Shown here: positions 12,501-20,900 of the stretch, one piece after another | Numbering within the stretch: position 1 is the stretch's first letter | Layout of the letters: each line of letters opens with the position of its first letter | Assembly (NCBI RefSeq): GCF_947172395.1 | Contig: NC_069090.1 | Span: 6,892,291 to 6,956,290, forward strand | Direction: 5' to 3' | Length of the DNA: 64,000 nucleotides | Source of the DNA: Bicyclus anynana | Taxonomy: Eukaryota > Arthropoda > Insecta > Lepidoptera > Nymphalidae | Notes under the pieces: generated by a model | What the model was told of the DNA's origin: nothing | Seen by the model: only the letters and a program-made list of their open reading frames with translations | Database searches by the model: none | Program-made: the position numbers and the translations under genes

Positions 12501-15500
12501 TATCGTAACTAAAAAGTGTGAAATAAATTAATTAATTAAACAAATAAAAAAAACCCGAACGCATAAAGTATAAAAAAAACTGAAAAGAAAAAAAAACAAG
12601 CTCAGTCCAGAAGACGTGTAGAAAGCAATTAGAAAACAGTCGGGACCTGTAAAACAATGTAGACGAAAATCATTCTATTTCGTTTTCGTTTTCCAACTGC
12701 TTTCTACACTTCTGGACTGAGCTTGTTTTTTTTTTCTTTTTAGTTTTTGTATAATTTATGCAGTCGGGTTTTTTTATTTGTTTAATTAATTTGTTTATTA
12801 GTTTGTGATTTTAAAGTCGGTTCAATTTTTTTGTCAAAAAGATTTTATGACTTGACTTAGTTTGTTGGTAACCAAGTTTCTATGTCACCCACCAATTGAA
12901 CTCATTAAATAGTTTCAGCGTGATGCCTGATCATCAAAAATACCGACAGACTGTCAGACAAGTCAGAAAAGCGAAACTCACATGTTTTTAAAAAATGTTT
13001 TTTAAAAGCATAGAATTTGACACACATACCTTTTTGCTGTGCTGCAGTCACAAAGAGAGGGTACTCCAAGTTGTTGGTATCATTTGTGCTCACATGCACC
13101 CGGGTTGGGAACACTGACAATTGATCAGGCATCTAAAACCAAATTATATAATAACTTGTTGTAAGCAGATCTGTGCAGACTCTTCCTAGTGGAAACACCT
13201 ATGCACATCTTATGCAATTGCCCAGCTCTAATACATAAACGCATCCCCCACTTAGGGCATTAAACAGTGGACCCAGAGGAGGTGAAACACATCCCAGCCT
13301 AGAAACTGCTGCTGTACCTGTCAGCAATCAGTATTGGAGGGGAAATCTAGTCAGTGACAATCACAATAGATCGGTAACGGTCAATGTGATACAGGGACCT
13401 CAAGAAGACCTGCAGAGCCGCGAATCAAGAAGAATAAAGAAGAAGAAGAAGAAGCAGTGTTAGGATTGGGAGCATTTGTTTGTATGCATGCATTAGTATC
13501 GTTAACTATTAGATTTGACATTATATGTAATTAACATTGAGTACGACTTATTATAATAATAAATAATAATAATAATAATAATAATAATAAAGTCTTTATT
13601 TTTCATACAAATTAGTAATACAATTTTTTTTTTTTTTTTTTTTTTATTTTATTTTACGTTTGCATGAATCCCATTGTATTGGGTATAGGCCTCCTCCAGC
13701 AATTTCCACTTTCGTCTGTCCCGTCCTGACCTCAACCAATCCCCGACTTATTATATTATTATATTTTTCCTAAATTATTTTCTTTTTCCTAAAATTCTAT
13801 ACTAAAATGGATTGACCGATTGTGAAGAAGTTTTAAATGTATATTCACAGAATAGGTTGTCTATTTTCATACCCTTAAGTGAAAAGGGTGGTCCACCCCA
13901 AAAATAAAGCAAAACAATATTGTCTATGTTACAATTGGTTTATTGTTTATCATAGCACAGCTCTTAATATGAAATTCATGGAAAGAAATTCTTTATACTA
14001 GATAATCTTTATAAATATATAGTAAGAATTTAAGGCTTCTGTTCTTTTAGGAAAAGAAATTTATACACCCATAGTTCTACGAAAGAAATTCATAATACTA
14101 GATAATCTTTATAAATATATAATAAGTATTTAAGGCTTCTGTTCTTTTAGGAAAAAAAAAATACACCCGGCAATCTACTCCAGTGTTAGGTTGCCAGGTT
14201 ATTCTTATAAAAAGCTTAAGGCTGGCCACACACAGACAAGTCTACTGTAAAAAGTAAAAATATTGAAATATTGTTATTGGTATGGTTTTAATATTTTTTT
14301 CACTAACCACATACCCAAGCGTGCTGTAGACTTGACAACATACTTGACTGTGTGTGGGTGGACCAAAAGAAAAGGAAGAATTGTTTTTTCTGCCAAACAA
14401 GTGGTAAAAATTATATCACCTCTGTGAAATCAAGTATGTGTGTTGTTGTGTCATTCACAATGACATCTATAATGTTGTCATATAGATATCTGAAAAAAAA
14501 AACGATTTTTTTTAATTGTTCAGTGAAATCACAAAATATTTATGAGACAAACATCTTAATATTATTCCATGGATTCATTGAGCAGGTGCCAGGTCTGTCG
14601 TGTGATAGCGTAAATAATATTTACACCCATCAGGAATTTTTAATTTTTTTTTTCTTTGCAATCTGTTATTAAAAAAACATTCTTGTTTCTCTCAATATGT
14701 CATTTATAAAATGACATAGATCCTTTCATCTAGAAAAATAATTGTTCCTGATGTCATTCAGAAATTCAGTTTGATTAATTGTAAATAAAAAAGAAGGCAA
14801 ATTATATATTCTTACTATACTACAGCATTTCTTGATAAGTACTGTTTACTAACAAAGAAATTAGAAATGAAGGTAGGAAACACATGTTATTTCATAACTT
14901 ATTTATTTTAAATTATAAATGGTTTCTTTTTAAAATAATATATAAAATATATTAACCATATTATGTAATTGTTCTAAGCTTATTAATCAAATTTATTTTC
15001 ATTAATTAAGCACAAGTTGATTATAATTATGAATACTTTTGAAACTAGATACAGTTCCAAAAATATTGTTAGGGTTTGCTAAGAAATAAAAAAATCTATC
15101 ACTATCTATACAGTTGTAGAGTTATCAATAAACTCCCATTAGCCTCATGCAGGACCACGCTAATCTTCTGAAAGCTTGTAAATATAATAATACGAAAACC
15201 AACAACAAATATTGCCCCTGATTTTTCTATATCAGTTCAGGTTAGAGTTTTGCTTCCAAAGTTCTGATTGGTCGGTACCGGTAATATCATTATATTAATT
15301 ATGCCAGAACCGGGATTTCCCCCCAATCGCATTTTAAGTATAGTATAGACGTTTAATATCACACTGTTTACAATTTCATACGAAAAGCAGCCACTGCACT
15401 CAACTTATTTAAAGTTGTAATAATTAAATAAGTATTTACGTCACTTAAATAGTTATAGAATCCAACAAAGTAATCTATAGATTTGAATACGTACGTGTTG

Positions 15501-15613
15501 TTATAGATAAAGGTTTTATTGGCGTTGTTTAGACCATTCTTCTTAAAACTATGAGCGCTCGAACTAAGAAACACAGTCAAAATTACCACTCCTATCATTA
15601 TTGAGACAAACAT
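435..15613 (-). CDS. SID-1/SIDT-family transmembrane protein, N-terminal part (10 exons, runs off left edge)
   Basis: Minus-strand exons, 5' to 3': 15613-15440, 13132-13030, 10106-10005, 9517-9378, 8376-8270, 7468-7384, 6167-6084, 4721-4594, 3606-3485, 533-435. All phases agree. The joined frame gives 381 codons plus one base: signal peptide (1-22), a beta-rich extracellular domain with several N-glycosylation sequons, a first membrane helix (about 324-346) after SYEDYVTGS, and a Ser/Thr-rich cytoplasmic loop. Family signatures are QQKGVSSWELPLVV, DSDDDVCAFVSIQNNSCPVF, YYFTMSNKGGITVT and FYIVFIVKESDEDC. SID-1 proteins form multipass channels linked to dsRNA import and to lipid handling; insects carry one to three sid-1-like genes, and I cannot say which paralogue this is. 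The remaining helices lie outside the window. One intron has a GC donor. Confidence 0.9.
776..1062 (+). mobile_element. SINE family 2 (tRNA-derived), + copy
   Basis: GAGCCGTGACAGCCCAGTGG head, box B GGTTCGAATCC, body with AATTAAATATCACGTG, end GAATATGGGTTGATAACGAC. A second tRNA-derived family. Confidence 0.88.
1372..1496. repeat. Hairpin end of a dispersed repeat
   Basis: CAGTAAAAAAAACAGCTGGT TAGTAACAAC pairs with GTTGTTACTAACCAGATGTT. The wider repeat (about 1140-1500) has a second copy at about 8940-9250. Confidence 0.72.
1589..1880 (+). mobile_element. SINE family 1 (tRNA-derived), + copy
   Basis: CGACCTCCGTGGCGCAGTGG start, box-B-like GTTCGATCCC, then the family body and an A-run tail. 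The polymerase III promoter layout marks it as tRNA-derived. Confidence 0.85.
2400..2575 (+). pseudogene. Non-LTR retrotransposon polymerase C-terminal remnant
   Basis: Coding-like traces of the GRPPTR-D-IK-VAG--WMQAAQ motif that ends many insect non-LTR polyproteins, broken by frame errors. Ends CTATGTCCTGCAGTGGACGT. Confidence 0.7.
3010..3125 (+). repeat. CCCTAC-type simple repeat
   Basis: Irregular runs of CCCTAC, CCTAC and ACCCCTACC. Similar tracts at 17110-17200 (opposite strand) and 30270-30310, next to GCGGACG...CGACTTCGTCCGCG-like repeats. Confidence 0.75.
3485..3606 (-). CDS. sid-1-like exon 9, first transmembrane helix
   Basis: Phase 2 to 1. VSYEDYVTGS precedes a hydrophobic helix LVVLALMLLVALSGPIG and ends AIYCRR, a basic cytoplasmic stop. 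Acceptor cggtgcag, donor C|gtatgt. Confidence 0.9.
4217..4294 (-). mobile_element. SINE family 1, head fragment
   Basis: Only the tRNA-like head, from GACGGCCTCCGTGGCGCAGT to the box-B region, in minus orientation. The body is absent. Confidence 0.75.
4594..4721 (-). CDS. sid-1-like exon 8, ectodomain, followed by a GC-type donor
   Basis: Phase 0 to 2. FPRGFYIVFIVKESDEDC matches the SIDT FP--FY-V-VVK---C pattern; a polar stretch then leads to VKTF. The intron starts GCGAGTAG after CAG; only this site gives the phase needed by exon 9. Confidence 0.92.
4880..5300 (+). repeat. Dispersed repeat, three copies in window
   Basis: ATGGCACGAACTAATGACGT, TATTAATATCTTTG and AATATCCAGACAATCTTTGC recur at 22784-23105 (plus) and 49640-50070 (minus). 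No open frame or clear ends; probably a non-autonomous transposon. Confidence 0.7.
5732..6058 (-). mobile_element. SINE family 1, full-length - copy
   Basis: Full body from the T-run (tail complement) to the GACGGCCTCCGTGGCGCAGT head. It ends 25 bases from sid-1-like exon 7. Confidence 0.9.
6084..6167 (-). CDS. sid-1-like exon 7, ectodomain
   Basis: 28 codons, phase 0 to 0. CPVFDNEQDMLYQGYYFTMS then NKGGITVT, among the best conserved SIDT stretches. Acceptor tgttttcag, donor ACG|gtaagt. Confidence 0.94.
7224..7371. mobile_element. CTATAGCTTGG inverted-repeat element, copy 1
   Basis: 148 bp foldback with ends CTATAGTTTGGCAAATTCG and ...CCAAGCTATAG, G/C-rich centre. No coding frame. Its inner end is 12 bases from sid-1-like exon 6. 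Confidence 0.75.
7384..7468 (-). CDS. sid-1-like exon 6, ectodomain
   Basis: 85 bases, phase 2 to 0. VLLMIDSDDDVCAFVSIQNN S, the SIDT V-SIQ-CPV-D region. Acceptor gttttag, donor TCG|gtaagt. It lies in a region where other open frames are SINE-derived, and an inverted-repeat element ends 12 bases past its donor side. Confidence 0.92.
7523..7828 (-). mobile_element. SINE family 2, - copy
   Basis: Full-length minus copy from the GACCCATATTCGGCTCACTG end to the CTGAGCTATCACGACTC head. It explains the plus-strand open frame here. Confidence 0.88.
7893..8112 (-). pseudogene. Non-LTR polymerase C-terminal remnant (-)
   Basis: Minus frame reads RTRKRSVGRPPTRWIDDIKL then VAGIRWM and QDRDVWKSLRP, the same C-terminal motif as at 2400 and 49115. 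Confidence 0.75.
8270..8376 (-). CDS. sid-1-like exon 5, ectodomain
   Basis: Phase 0 to 2. EITLNVTPSSPKYYYFSFDW and LNLTNNND; matches the SIDT segment with P-YY-F. Two N-glycosylation sequons (NVT, NLT). Acceptor gttccag, donor AT|gtgagt. Confidence 0.9.
8499..8790. mobile_element. TA-type MITE, partial copy
   Basis: Begins CAGGTGCTCGTGAGTATTTG and shares internal blocks (TCTTAAAACATGTTTCTTATG, TTATGCAGTTCG) with 47414-47768. The right end is lost where another sequence begins near 8790. Confidence 0.65.
9378..9517 (-). CDS. sid-1-like exon 4, ectodomain
   Basis: Phase 1 to 0. VNIYEFSTDITAQ, TLTLATSSPDNILVKIKLRR and VQNFFVDVNK fit the SIDT pattern of strand, SP-N, then V-NF. Acceptor attacag, donor AAG|gtatta. 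Confidence 0.9.
9547..9712 (-). mobile_element. SINE family 2, partial - copy of a back-to-back pair
   Basis: 3' half only, ending near 9712, where a plus-strand 3' half begins (9713-9941). The two lie in opposite orientations and form a hairpin-capable pair between sid-1-like exons 3 and 4. Confidence 0.8.
9713..9941 (+). mobile_element. SINE family 2, partial + copy
   Basis: 3' part of the SINE in plus orientation; its minus strand is open and fuses in frame with sid-1-like exon 3, giving a misleading long ORF. Confidence 0.8.
10005..10106 (-). CDS. sid-1-like exon 3, ectodomain
   Basis: Phase 1 to 1. VSSWELPLVVPTR and ARTLCPHDAGP; SW-LPL and TLC-P are SIDT hallmarks. Acceptor tttttag, donor A|gtaagt. 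A minus-strand frame reads on past the donor into a SINE. Confidence 0.92.
10439..10495. repeat. G/C-rich perfect hairpin, 21-base arms
   Basis: GCTAGGCTGGGGCCCTTGGG C at 10439-10459 is exactly complementary to 10475-10495, with a 15-base loop. Related GGGCCC-rich sequence at 10173-10245 suggests a decayed foldback element. Confidence 0.88.
11414..11725 (+). mobile_element. hAT-type MITE, copy A
   Basis: 312 bp with inverted ends CTCAGACCAATTAT and ATAATTGGTCTGAG, flanked by the 8-bp target duplication GACTGTAC (11406-11413 and 11726-11733). Eight-base duplications are typical of hAT transposons. No transposase, so non-autonomous. Inside sid-1-like intron 2. Confidence 0.92.
11848..11963 (-). 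mobile_element. SINE family 1, 5'-truncated, with 13-bp target duplication
   Basis: Only the 3' third of the SINE is present, flanked by TTTCGTTCTTTTT at 11835-11847 and 11964-11976. The truncation and duplication are classic for LINE-driven target-primed insertion. Confidence 0.85.
12520..12820. repeat. Long foldback with arms of about 110-120 bases
   Basis: AACAAGCTCAGTCCAGAAG...AGAAAGCA (12596-12630) pairs with TGCTTTCTACACTTCTGGAC...CTTGTT (12700-12727), and pairing continues outward through CCCGA/GTCGGG and AATTAATTAAACAAATA blocks. Confidence 0.8.
13030..13132 (-). CDS. sid-1-like exon 2, ectodomain
   Basis: Phase 0 to 1. LSVFPTRVHVSTND and YPLFVTAAQQK match the SIDT strand before the SWxLPL motif. 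Acceptor gttttag, donor G|gtatgt. Confidence 0.85.
13174..13350 (+). pseudogene. Non-LTR retrotransposon 3' end with CCHC-like motif
   Basis: Frame reads CRLFLVETPMHILCNCPALI then HKRIPHLGH, a stop, DPEEVKHIPA, a stop, KLLLYLSAISIGG. This resembles the C-terminus of R1/jockey-type polyproteins. Stop codons make it dead. Confidence 0.7.
13654..13745 (-). pseudogene. Non-LTR polymerase C-terminal remnant (-)
   Basis: Minus frame reads LRSGRDRRKWKLLEEAYTQY, closely matching the remnant at 27510-27873. The T-run at 13626-13645 is its tail. Confidence 0.7.
13981..14160 (+). repeat. Direct tandem duplication, 100-bp period
   Basis: GAAAGAAATT at 13981 and 14081 each begin a block with ACTAGATAATCTTTATAAAT and TTTAAGGCTTCTGTTCTTTT. 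Confidence 0.85.
15440..15613 (-). CDS. sid-1-like exon 1, signal peptide
   Basis: Residues 1-58. MFVSIMIGVVILTVFLSSS is a good signal peptide, then an Asn-rich start of the ectodomain ending FYNYLSD. Donor GAC|gtaaat. A second ATG five codons on (15598) has a better -3 base. The join to exon 2 rests on phase 0 and position, so this exon is less certain than the rest. Confidence 0.65.
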
Positions 15614-16015
15614 TAAAATTACGTGATGTGTGTTAAATTCATTGAGTATCGAGCTGATCACGTTACGTACGTCTACAAGCTCTTGAATATGAATAATGAA
15701 TATCAAAATTCAAAAGTAAAATTGAATTGATCGAAGTCAGAGGGGAAATTCAAAAAACACAACACAAACATCACATTCACAATCTGTGAGTGACAGTGAC
15801 ATTGACGTTTCACTGCCAGATAACTATATTTTTTTTCTTATTGAATGTACTGGGTACTTATATTTTCGAGGTTAGCTATAGCTTGGCTAGTGCACAAGCT
15901 ACAGGTTGCACTTTTGTGTATTTTGTATAGATTATATTCTAAATTTATGGTATTTCGTATACAAATTAGGTACACAGAGCGCGGCGTTCTGGTTGTCAGT
16001 CTACAGATACAGTCT

Positions 16016-16062
16016 GGTACCGTCTGTCTATTTTACAGACTTGTAAATAGACAGACGGTACC
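16016..16062. repeat. Hairpin with 21-base arms in the intergenic region
   Basis: Left arm GGTACCGTCTGTCTATTTTA then CA; the right arm at 16042-16062 is its reverse complement apart from one T run length, around a GACT loop. A third partial copy of the arm follows at 16067-16087 (ACCGTCTATCTATTTTACA). Confidence 0.85.
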
Positions 16063-16742
16063 GAGATACCGTCTATCTATTTTACATACTGTCAAACAAC
16101 GGACTGCCGACTGACCGTATCGTAATGGCGCCGAGTATAAGTGTAAGTCATGGACTTAGTGTGTATATAAAATCCTTGGTGTATGTTTTATGTGTATCGT
16201 AAAGAGGAAATATTTTATTTTTTAGTCCCTTTTAAATTTTGAACACTATCAAAAATTAAAAAAAAAAACCTCCCGCTGCGGGACATATGAGTGCCCAAGC
16301 AACTGGCGGTCAGGACTCCAGAGTGAGGATCCTCATAATACGCGCCGTCTCAAGAATCACTGCCTTCTTCTGTATCCGTCTCTTGATTCAACAGTTAAAA
16401 GCTCCTTATGATGTTGGTCGAAGCTTTTTGCTATATAATATGACCATTGACTCAAATAATTAGGTATCGGAACAATAGAAGTTGACTCAACATTACACAT
16501 GACGGTAATCTCATGAGCAAGATCCAAGTATTTTGGTACTTTTTCCTTTTCGGATTTAACCAGAGGCTCAGTTTTACCGAAAAAGATGGACAAACAAACA
16601 GACAGTCAGACACACACACATTCACATTTAGGTATACTATTAGTATGGATTTAAAAAAAAGAGCTGATGATAAAGTATATAGCTTAGCATTTTTAAAGTA
16701 TATTATGTATTTGTAATTGATGCTCTTCAACAAGCACAAAAA

Positions 16743-16955
16743 TTAAAGTGGAAATGGGCCGGACATGTTGTTTGCCTGAAAGACAGTAGATGGACAAAAT
16801 CAGCTACAGCATGGCGGGGACCGCTAGGCAAGCGTCGTACGGGTAGACCCTACACACGCTGGGAAGATGACATCAAAAAGTTAGCTGTACCGCAATGGAA
16901 ACAAATTGCCCAAGATAGAGAGAAATGGCAATCCTTGGAAGAGGCTTTCACCTGA
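16743..16955 (+). pseudogene. Non-LTR polymerase C-terminal remnant in the intergenic region
   Basis: LKWKWAGHVVCLKDSRWTKS, RRTGRPYTRWEDDIKKLA and DREKWQSLEEAF then TGA. An uninterrupted 70-codon frame with its own 3' tail (AATAAAGG at 17063). Likely a recent 5'-truncated LINE copy. Confidence 0.8.
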
Positions 16956-17305
16956 GTGGGGTTCCTAACAGTATAAATATGATTATGAACCAAAAATGGT
17001 ACATTGTAAATAATTTTCGTTTTTGTTAGTTTAAGTTACCTAATTGTAAAATTTATATAGGAAATAAAGGGCTTTTTTATTATTTATTTTACTTATTATT
17101 TATATTTTTAGGTAGGGTCGGGTAGAGGTACAGTACGGTAGGGGTAGGATAGACGTAGGAGTAGGGTTGGGGTAGGGTGGAGGTAGGGTAGGGGTAGTTG
17201 AAAGTTTACATCGAGTTTCACGCGGACGAAGTTGCAGGCGTCCGCTAGTTTCCCAATGTATTATACTACTCTATGGCTAGTTTTAAATATAACGTTTAAT
17301 GTGCG

Positions 17306-17313
17306 TGACGTCA
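17306..17313. promoter_or_regulatory. CRE/ATF-like palindrome TGACGTCA
   Basis: Perfect TGACGTCA 495 bases upstream of the Sos start codon and about 2.3 kb upstream of the sid-1-like start. It matches the CREB/ATF consensus. Function is inferred only from sequence and position; one exact 8-mer can arise by chance in this length. Confidence 0.35.
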
Positions 17314-17742
17314 TCGACCGATACTTGCACAGCCCGTTATTTGTTAACAAACCGACCGATAAATAACAAAGTTTCAAGTGATTTTTTTTGCATATTCGCC
17401 ATTACTCCAAGGTCTGTGCACAAGCACAAGACCCAGAGTAATATGTTCTTTGCACAAGACTATTCCATAATCCATAGAAAATAGAGGATACCCCAGTGCT
17501 CCAGAGTAAATATGTTCCTTGCCCCAGTGATACCTATATCTATTAATCTGTGACCCCAGTAAATAAATTGAAAATGGCGTCGTTTTGCCGATTAGATGAA
17601 TCAAAGAAATAATTTAAGTGATGTTCTGTTATATTTGACCAAATACAATTAATTATACAATAAACCCCTATATGATATATTTTTCGGAATTCTTATTGTG
17701 CATTGTGCGCTAGAAAGCAGTGTAATATTCGCGATAAGCGAA

Positions 17743-17769
17743 ATGATTTTACTGTTAGAGCGAGATTAA
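17743..17769 (+). promoter_or_regulatory. Short upstream ORF before Sos
   Basis: ATG at 17743 (G at -3) opens an eight-codon frame ending TAA at 17767, 38 bases before the Sos ATG. A second ATG at 17779 (poor context) opens a frame overlapping the Sos start and reading through exon 1. Both matter only if transcription starts upstream of them, which I cannot tell. Confidence 0.35.
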
Positions 17770-17807
17770 AGTGTTTACATGATTTCTGTGCGGGTTCGTT
17801 GTCCACG

Positions 17808-17903
17808 ATGCTGCCCACAGTGGAGGAGAGTCGTGGTTACGACTTCCAGGACCCAGAGAATTCGGATTTATGGCGAGGCCTGTTTGTCCCCTCTCTCAAA
17901 AAG
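17808..17903 (+). CDS. Sos: Sos exon 1, start codon and first histone-fold helix
   Basis: Residues 1-32. ATG at 17808 is the first in-frame ATG of this open frame and has A at -3. It is followed by the conserved block WRGLFVPSLKK and donor AAG|gtttgt. Ends in phase 0. Confidence 0.88.
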
Positions 17904-20900
17904 GTTTGTGTACAATATGTCACAGGTATTTCAAAACAGAGTCTTTTGTCACGCCTCCAATTAGTATTAGAAAAACATAAACTGTGTCCTGAAAACATTA
18001 ATTTAAACGTTATTTCTGTCATATTTATTATTATTAGATATCATTGTATACAATTTGAGGCTTAGTAATCTAATGGGCCAACTTTAGATCAAAATCGCCT
18101 TTCATTGATATTATAGTAACTGTATACACAGAATGTAAATTGAGGTCACAATTGATAGGTCAAGGATATATTTTGGATGAATTTATAGTCGATCTCACTT
18201 TCTTTATTGATGGTTTCTTTCTTTATAATGAATTATTGTTAATATACTTATGTTACTGGAACATACATAACTTAACTTTTAGCTTACACTAAAATAAATA
18301 AAAGAAGCAGTTATCACAAAAAGTATTATATATATTCTATTATATTATGTTGTGTCACAGTAGTATTCAGAGCTATATAAAGATTTCTAGATAGAGAGTA
18401 TATTATTTATATAAAAATTAAACATAAAGGATCCTTGCAAAATTTGCAGCTGGAAAAAATTAATACTAAAGCCATATTCAATGTGCACTTTGTGCAATGT
18501 GTAATGTGTTTACCAACAAATTGAAAATGAGGGTATAAATTGATAGTCATTTCACACCTAATAATAATTAACTTGTTCTTAAATTATTGAAAATAAATTT
18601 GATTAATAAGCTTAGAACAATTAGATATAGTTAATATATTTTTAATAACATATTATAGTGAAATAATAGAGATATGTGATAGCCCAGTGGATATGACCTA
18701 TGCCTCAGATTCTGGAGGGTGGTGGGTTTGAATCCGGTCCGGGGCATGCACCTCCAACTTTTCAGTTGTGTGCATTTTAAGAAAATTAAATATCATGTTT
18801 CTTAAACAGTGAAGGAAAACATTGTGAGGAAACCTGCGTACCAGAGAATTTTCTTAGTTCTGAAGTCTGATAATCCGCATAGGGCCGGAGGCCTATTTGG
18901 CCTAACGCACTCAAGCTCAGCAGTGAGCCGAATATGGGTTGATAACGACGAATAAAATTATATTTAATTTAAAATAAATAAGTTATGAAGTTAGATGCAT
19001 TTTCTAACTACATTTGTAATTTGTTATTAGCAAACAGTGTACATCTTAGTGTAGCGTGAAAAGTTGCATCGTTCATTTTGGTAATGTAGTACTTTAACAA
19101 TAATAATTTTATACAGTTCCATTAGCTCCACAATTAGGTAGATTAAAGGTTTTATTTTGTTGCATAAAAATTTGGAGTTTGCTAACTACTAAATTGCAAT
19201 TGGAAATGTTATACATTCAAGATGTAAGTGGGTACACAGATACACAATAATGGTGCAAGGGGAGCATATTGCATCATCCTAATCTAATCAAAGTCTTTGG
19301 CAAAATTAATATATAATTTATCTTTACCAATTATAAACAGCTAGTTTGTTGTATTGGCAATTCATTTACCACTAGAAAGTGATATTTTTGTAAGTGTCAT
19401 AAGCTATATTTTATCCTTATTTTCTCACATGAATGTAAACTATGTGGGTGAAACTGCAGGGCGTTAGCTATTAATATAAGGAAAAGTTTGTGGTGCTGTA
19501 GGGGTAATCTCTGGATCTACTGAAGTGATTTTGAAAAGTCTTTATTATTAGAAAGCCACACTATTTGCGAGTGTCATATACTATATTTTATCCCAGGAAC
19601 AGGAACTACTTGTGTTAAACTGTGGAGCGTTGGCCAATGTAGATTTGTGGGTGTTTGCTAGTTTATAATTAAAGCCTCAATAGCTTAATGGGTAGAGAGG
19701 TCAGACTCATCGCCAAGAGGTTCGATCCACGGCCTATTGGTCTATTATATATTATATATAACAAACTCTTCAGCTTTATAATATTACTGTAGATATGGCA
19801 AATATTCTTTAAAAAAAATATATTTTCTGTCTGCCAAGGTAAATAGAACTTCATTAGAGGAGTTTTACTAGTTTAAGAATTTTTGTTTTTAGTTTTTCCA
19901 AATGGGTATTATTATCTGGCTTAATTCAATTGCAATTAAACTTGAATTGTATTCAACACACAGATCCTGGAATCATTGCATCCTACGCTGACTGCAGAGC
20001 AGAGTGCACTGGACTTCGTGGAGTCTCTCTGTCTAAGGTTGCTTACAATGCTGTGCACTCTTCCTTTCCCACTTACAGTGCAGGTTATTATACTATTTCA
20101 TTATACACAACTATGGCATGGGCTTATATGGAGGCACTCTGAAAGCTCTGGAACTAAAATTAGAAAACTTTTTATAAAAAGTTTTCTTCTATCTTACATT
20201 TAATAATGATTATCTATAAAAGCTTGCAAGTTATTATCAATATTTGTCAGAAGAATATCCTATTTATGTGATTTTAGATATAATTAGTAATTAGTATAGC
20301 TGCAAAAATTATAATGGCAATGGTTTTGTCACAAAATTGTTAACATGTTTCTATCCTTTTCTGCAGGTTATATTGTTTAAGGATACCCTTTAAATTAATG
20401 CAAAGACCTTTTTATTTTTTTTCATCAAGCATGAATGATGAGAAAAGTAACTCAAAAGTATTCTTTTATGAAAGTATAAAAAAAAGACTACTTTTGAGTT
20501 ATTTTTATTTATATAAGACAGATTTTATTTAGTCACAACGTTACAGAGTATGAATACAGACCCAAGTCTACAGTCTAAGAAACTACAAGTCTGATTTTGA
20601 GGTAGTTTTCAGTAGTTTGAGTTTGATTGGTGCATGTTTTTAGATAAGTGTTAAGATAACAACTCACCAGAGGACATAATATGAAAGTTTCTATACAGAT
20701 TTTATTCCTTATTTGTCTGTGACCAAAGATAATTATGAAGTTTCCTTTGGCTGTCTGTGTCACTGGGTTTGTGACACTACTATTATTGAGATAGAATTTT
20801 TTTTAAATACAAAACAAAATTTTGACTATATCTCTGACACAGTTGGTAGTGCTGTGGTTGGTAAACAGTTCCTGGGTTTGATCCTCAGCTTGGGTCAGTT

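Larger units (their letters stand above)
10107..13029 (-). other. sid-1-like intron 2
   Basis: Holds the G/C hairpin, hAT MITE copy A, a truncated SINE, a GTATGTAT microsatellite (12029-12051), a CAAGTGCGAGTCGGA-type dispersed repeat (12363-) and the long foldback. 10860-11400 shows nothing recognisable. Confidence 0.8.
13133..15439 (-). other. sid-1-like intron 1
   Basis: Contains non-LTR remnants (13174-13350, 13654-13745), AAT and GAA microsatellites (13430-13590), the 100-bp tandem duplication and an inverted-repeat element (about 14825-15075) also seen at 18486-19045 and 55172-55406. Its extent depends on exon 1 being correct. Confidence 0.6.
15614..17807. other. Shared intergenic region between sid-1-like (-) and Sos (+)
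   Basis: About 2.2 kb separates the two start codons. It holds the 16016-16062 hairpin, a non-LTR remnant (16743-16955), a run of CCTAC-type repeats in GGTAG orientation (17110-17200), a CRE-like palindrome (17306) and short upstream ORFs before Sos. No TATA box or initiator could be assigned with confidence. Confidence 0.6.

Noticed and set aside
13550..13590. CRISPR-like or functional array from AAT repeats
   Set aside because: Plain trinucleotide microsatellite; no spacers, and the genome is eukaryotic.
14352..14672. A 106-aa plus-strand ORF
   Set aside because: AT-rich, low-complexity residues (F, I, N), no domain and no splice or transcription context.
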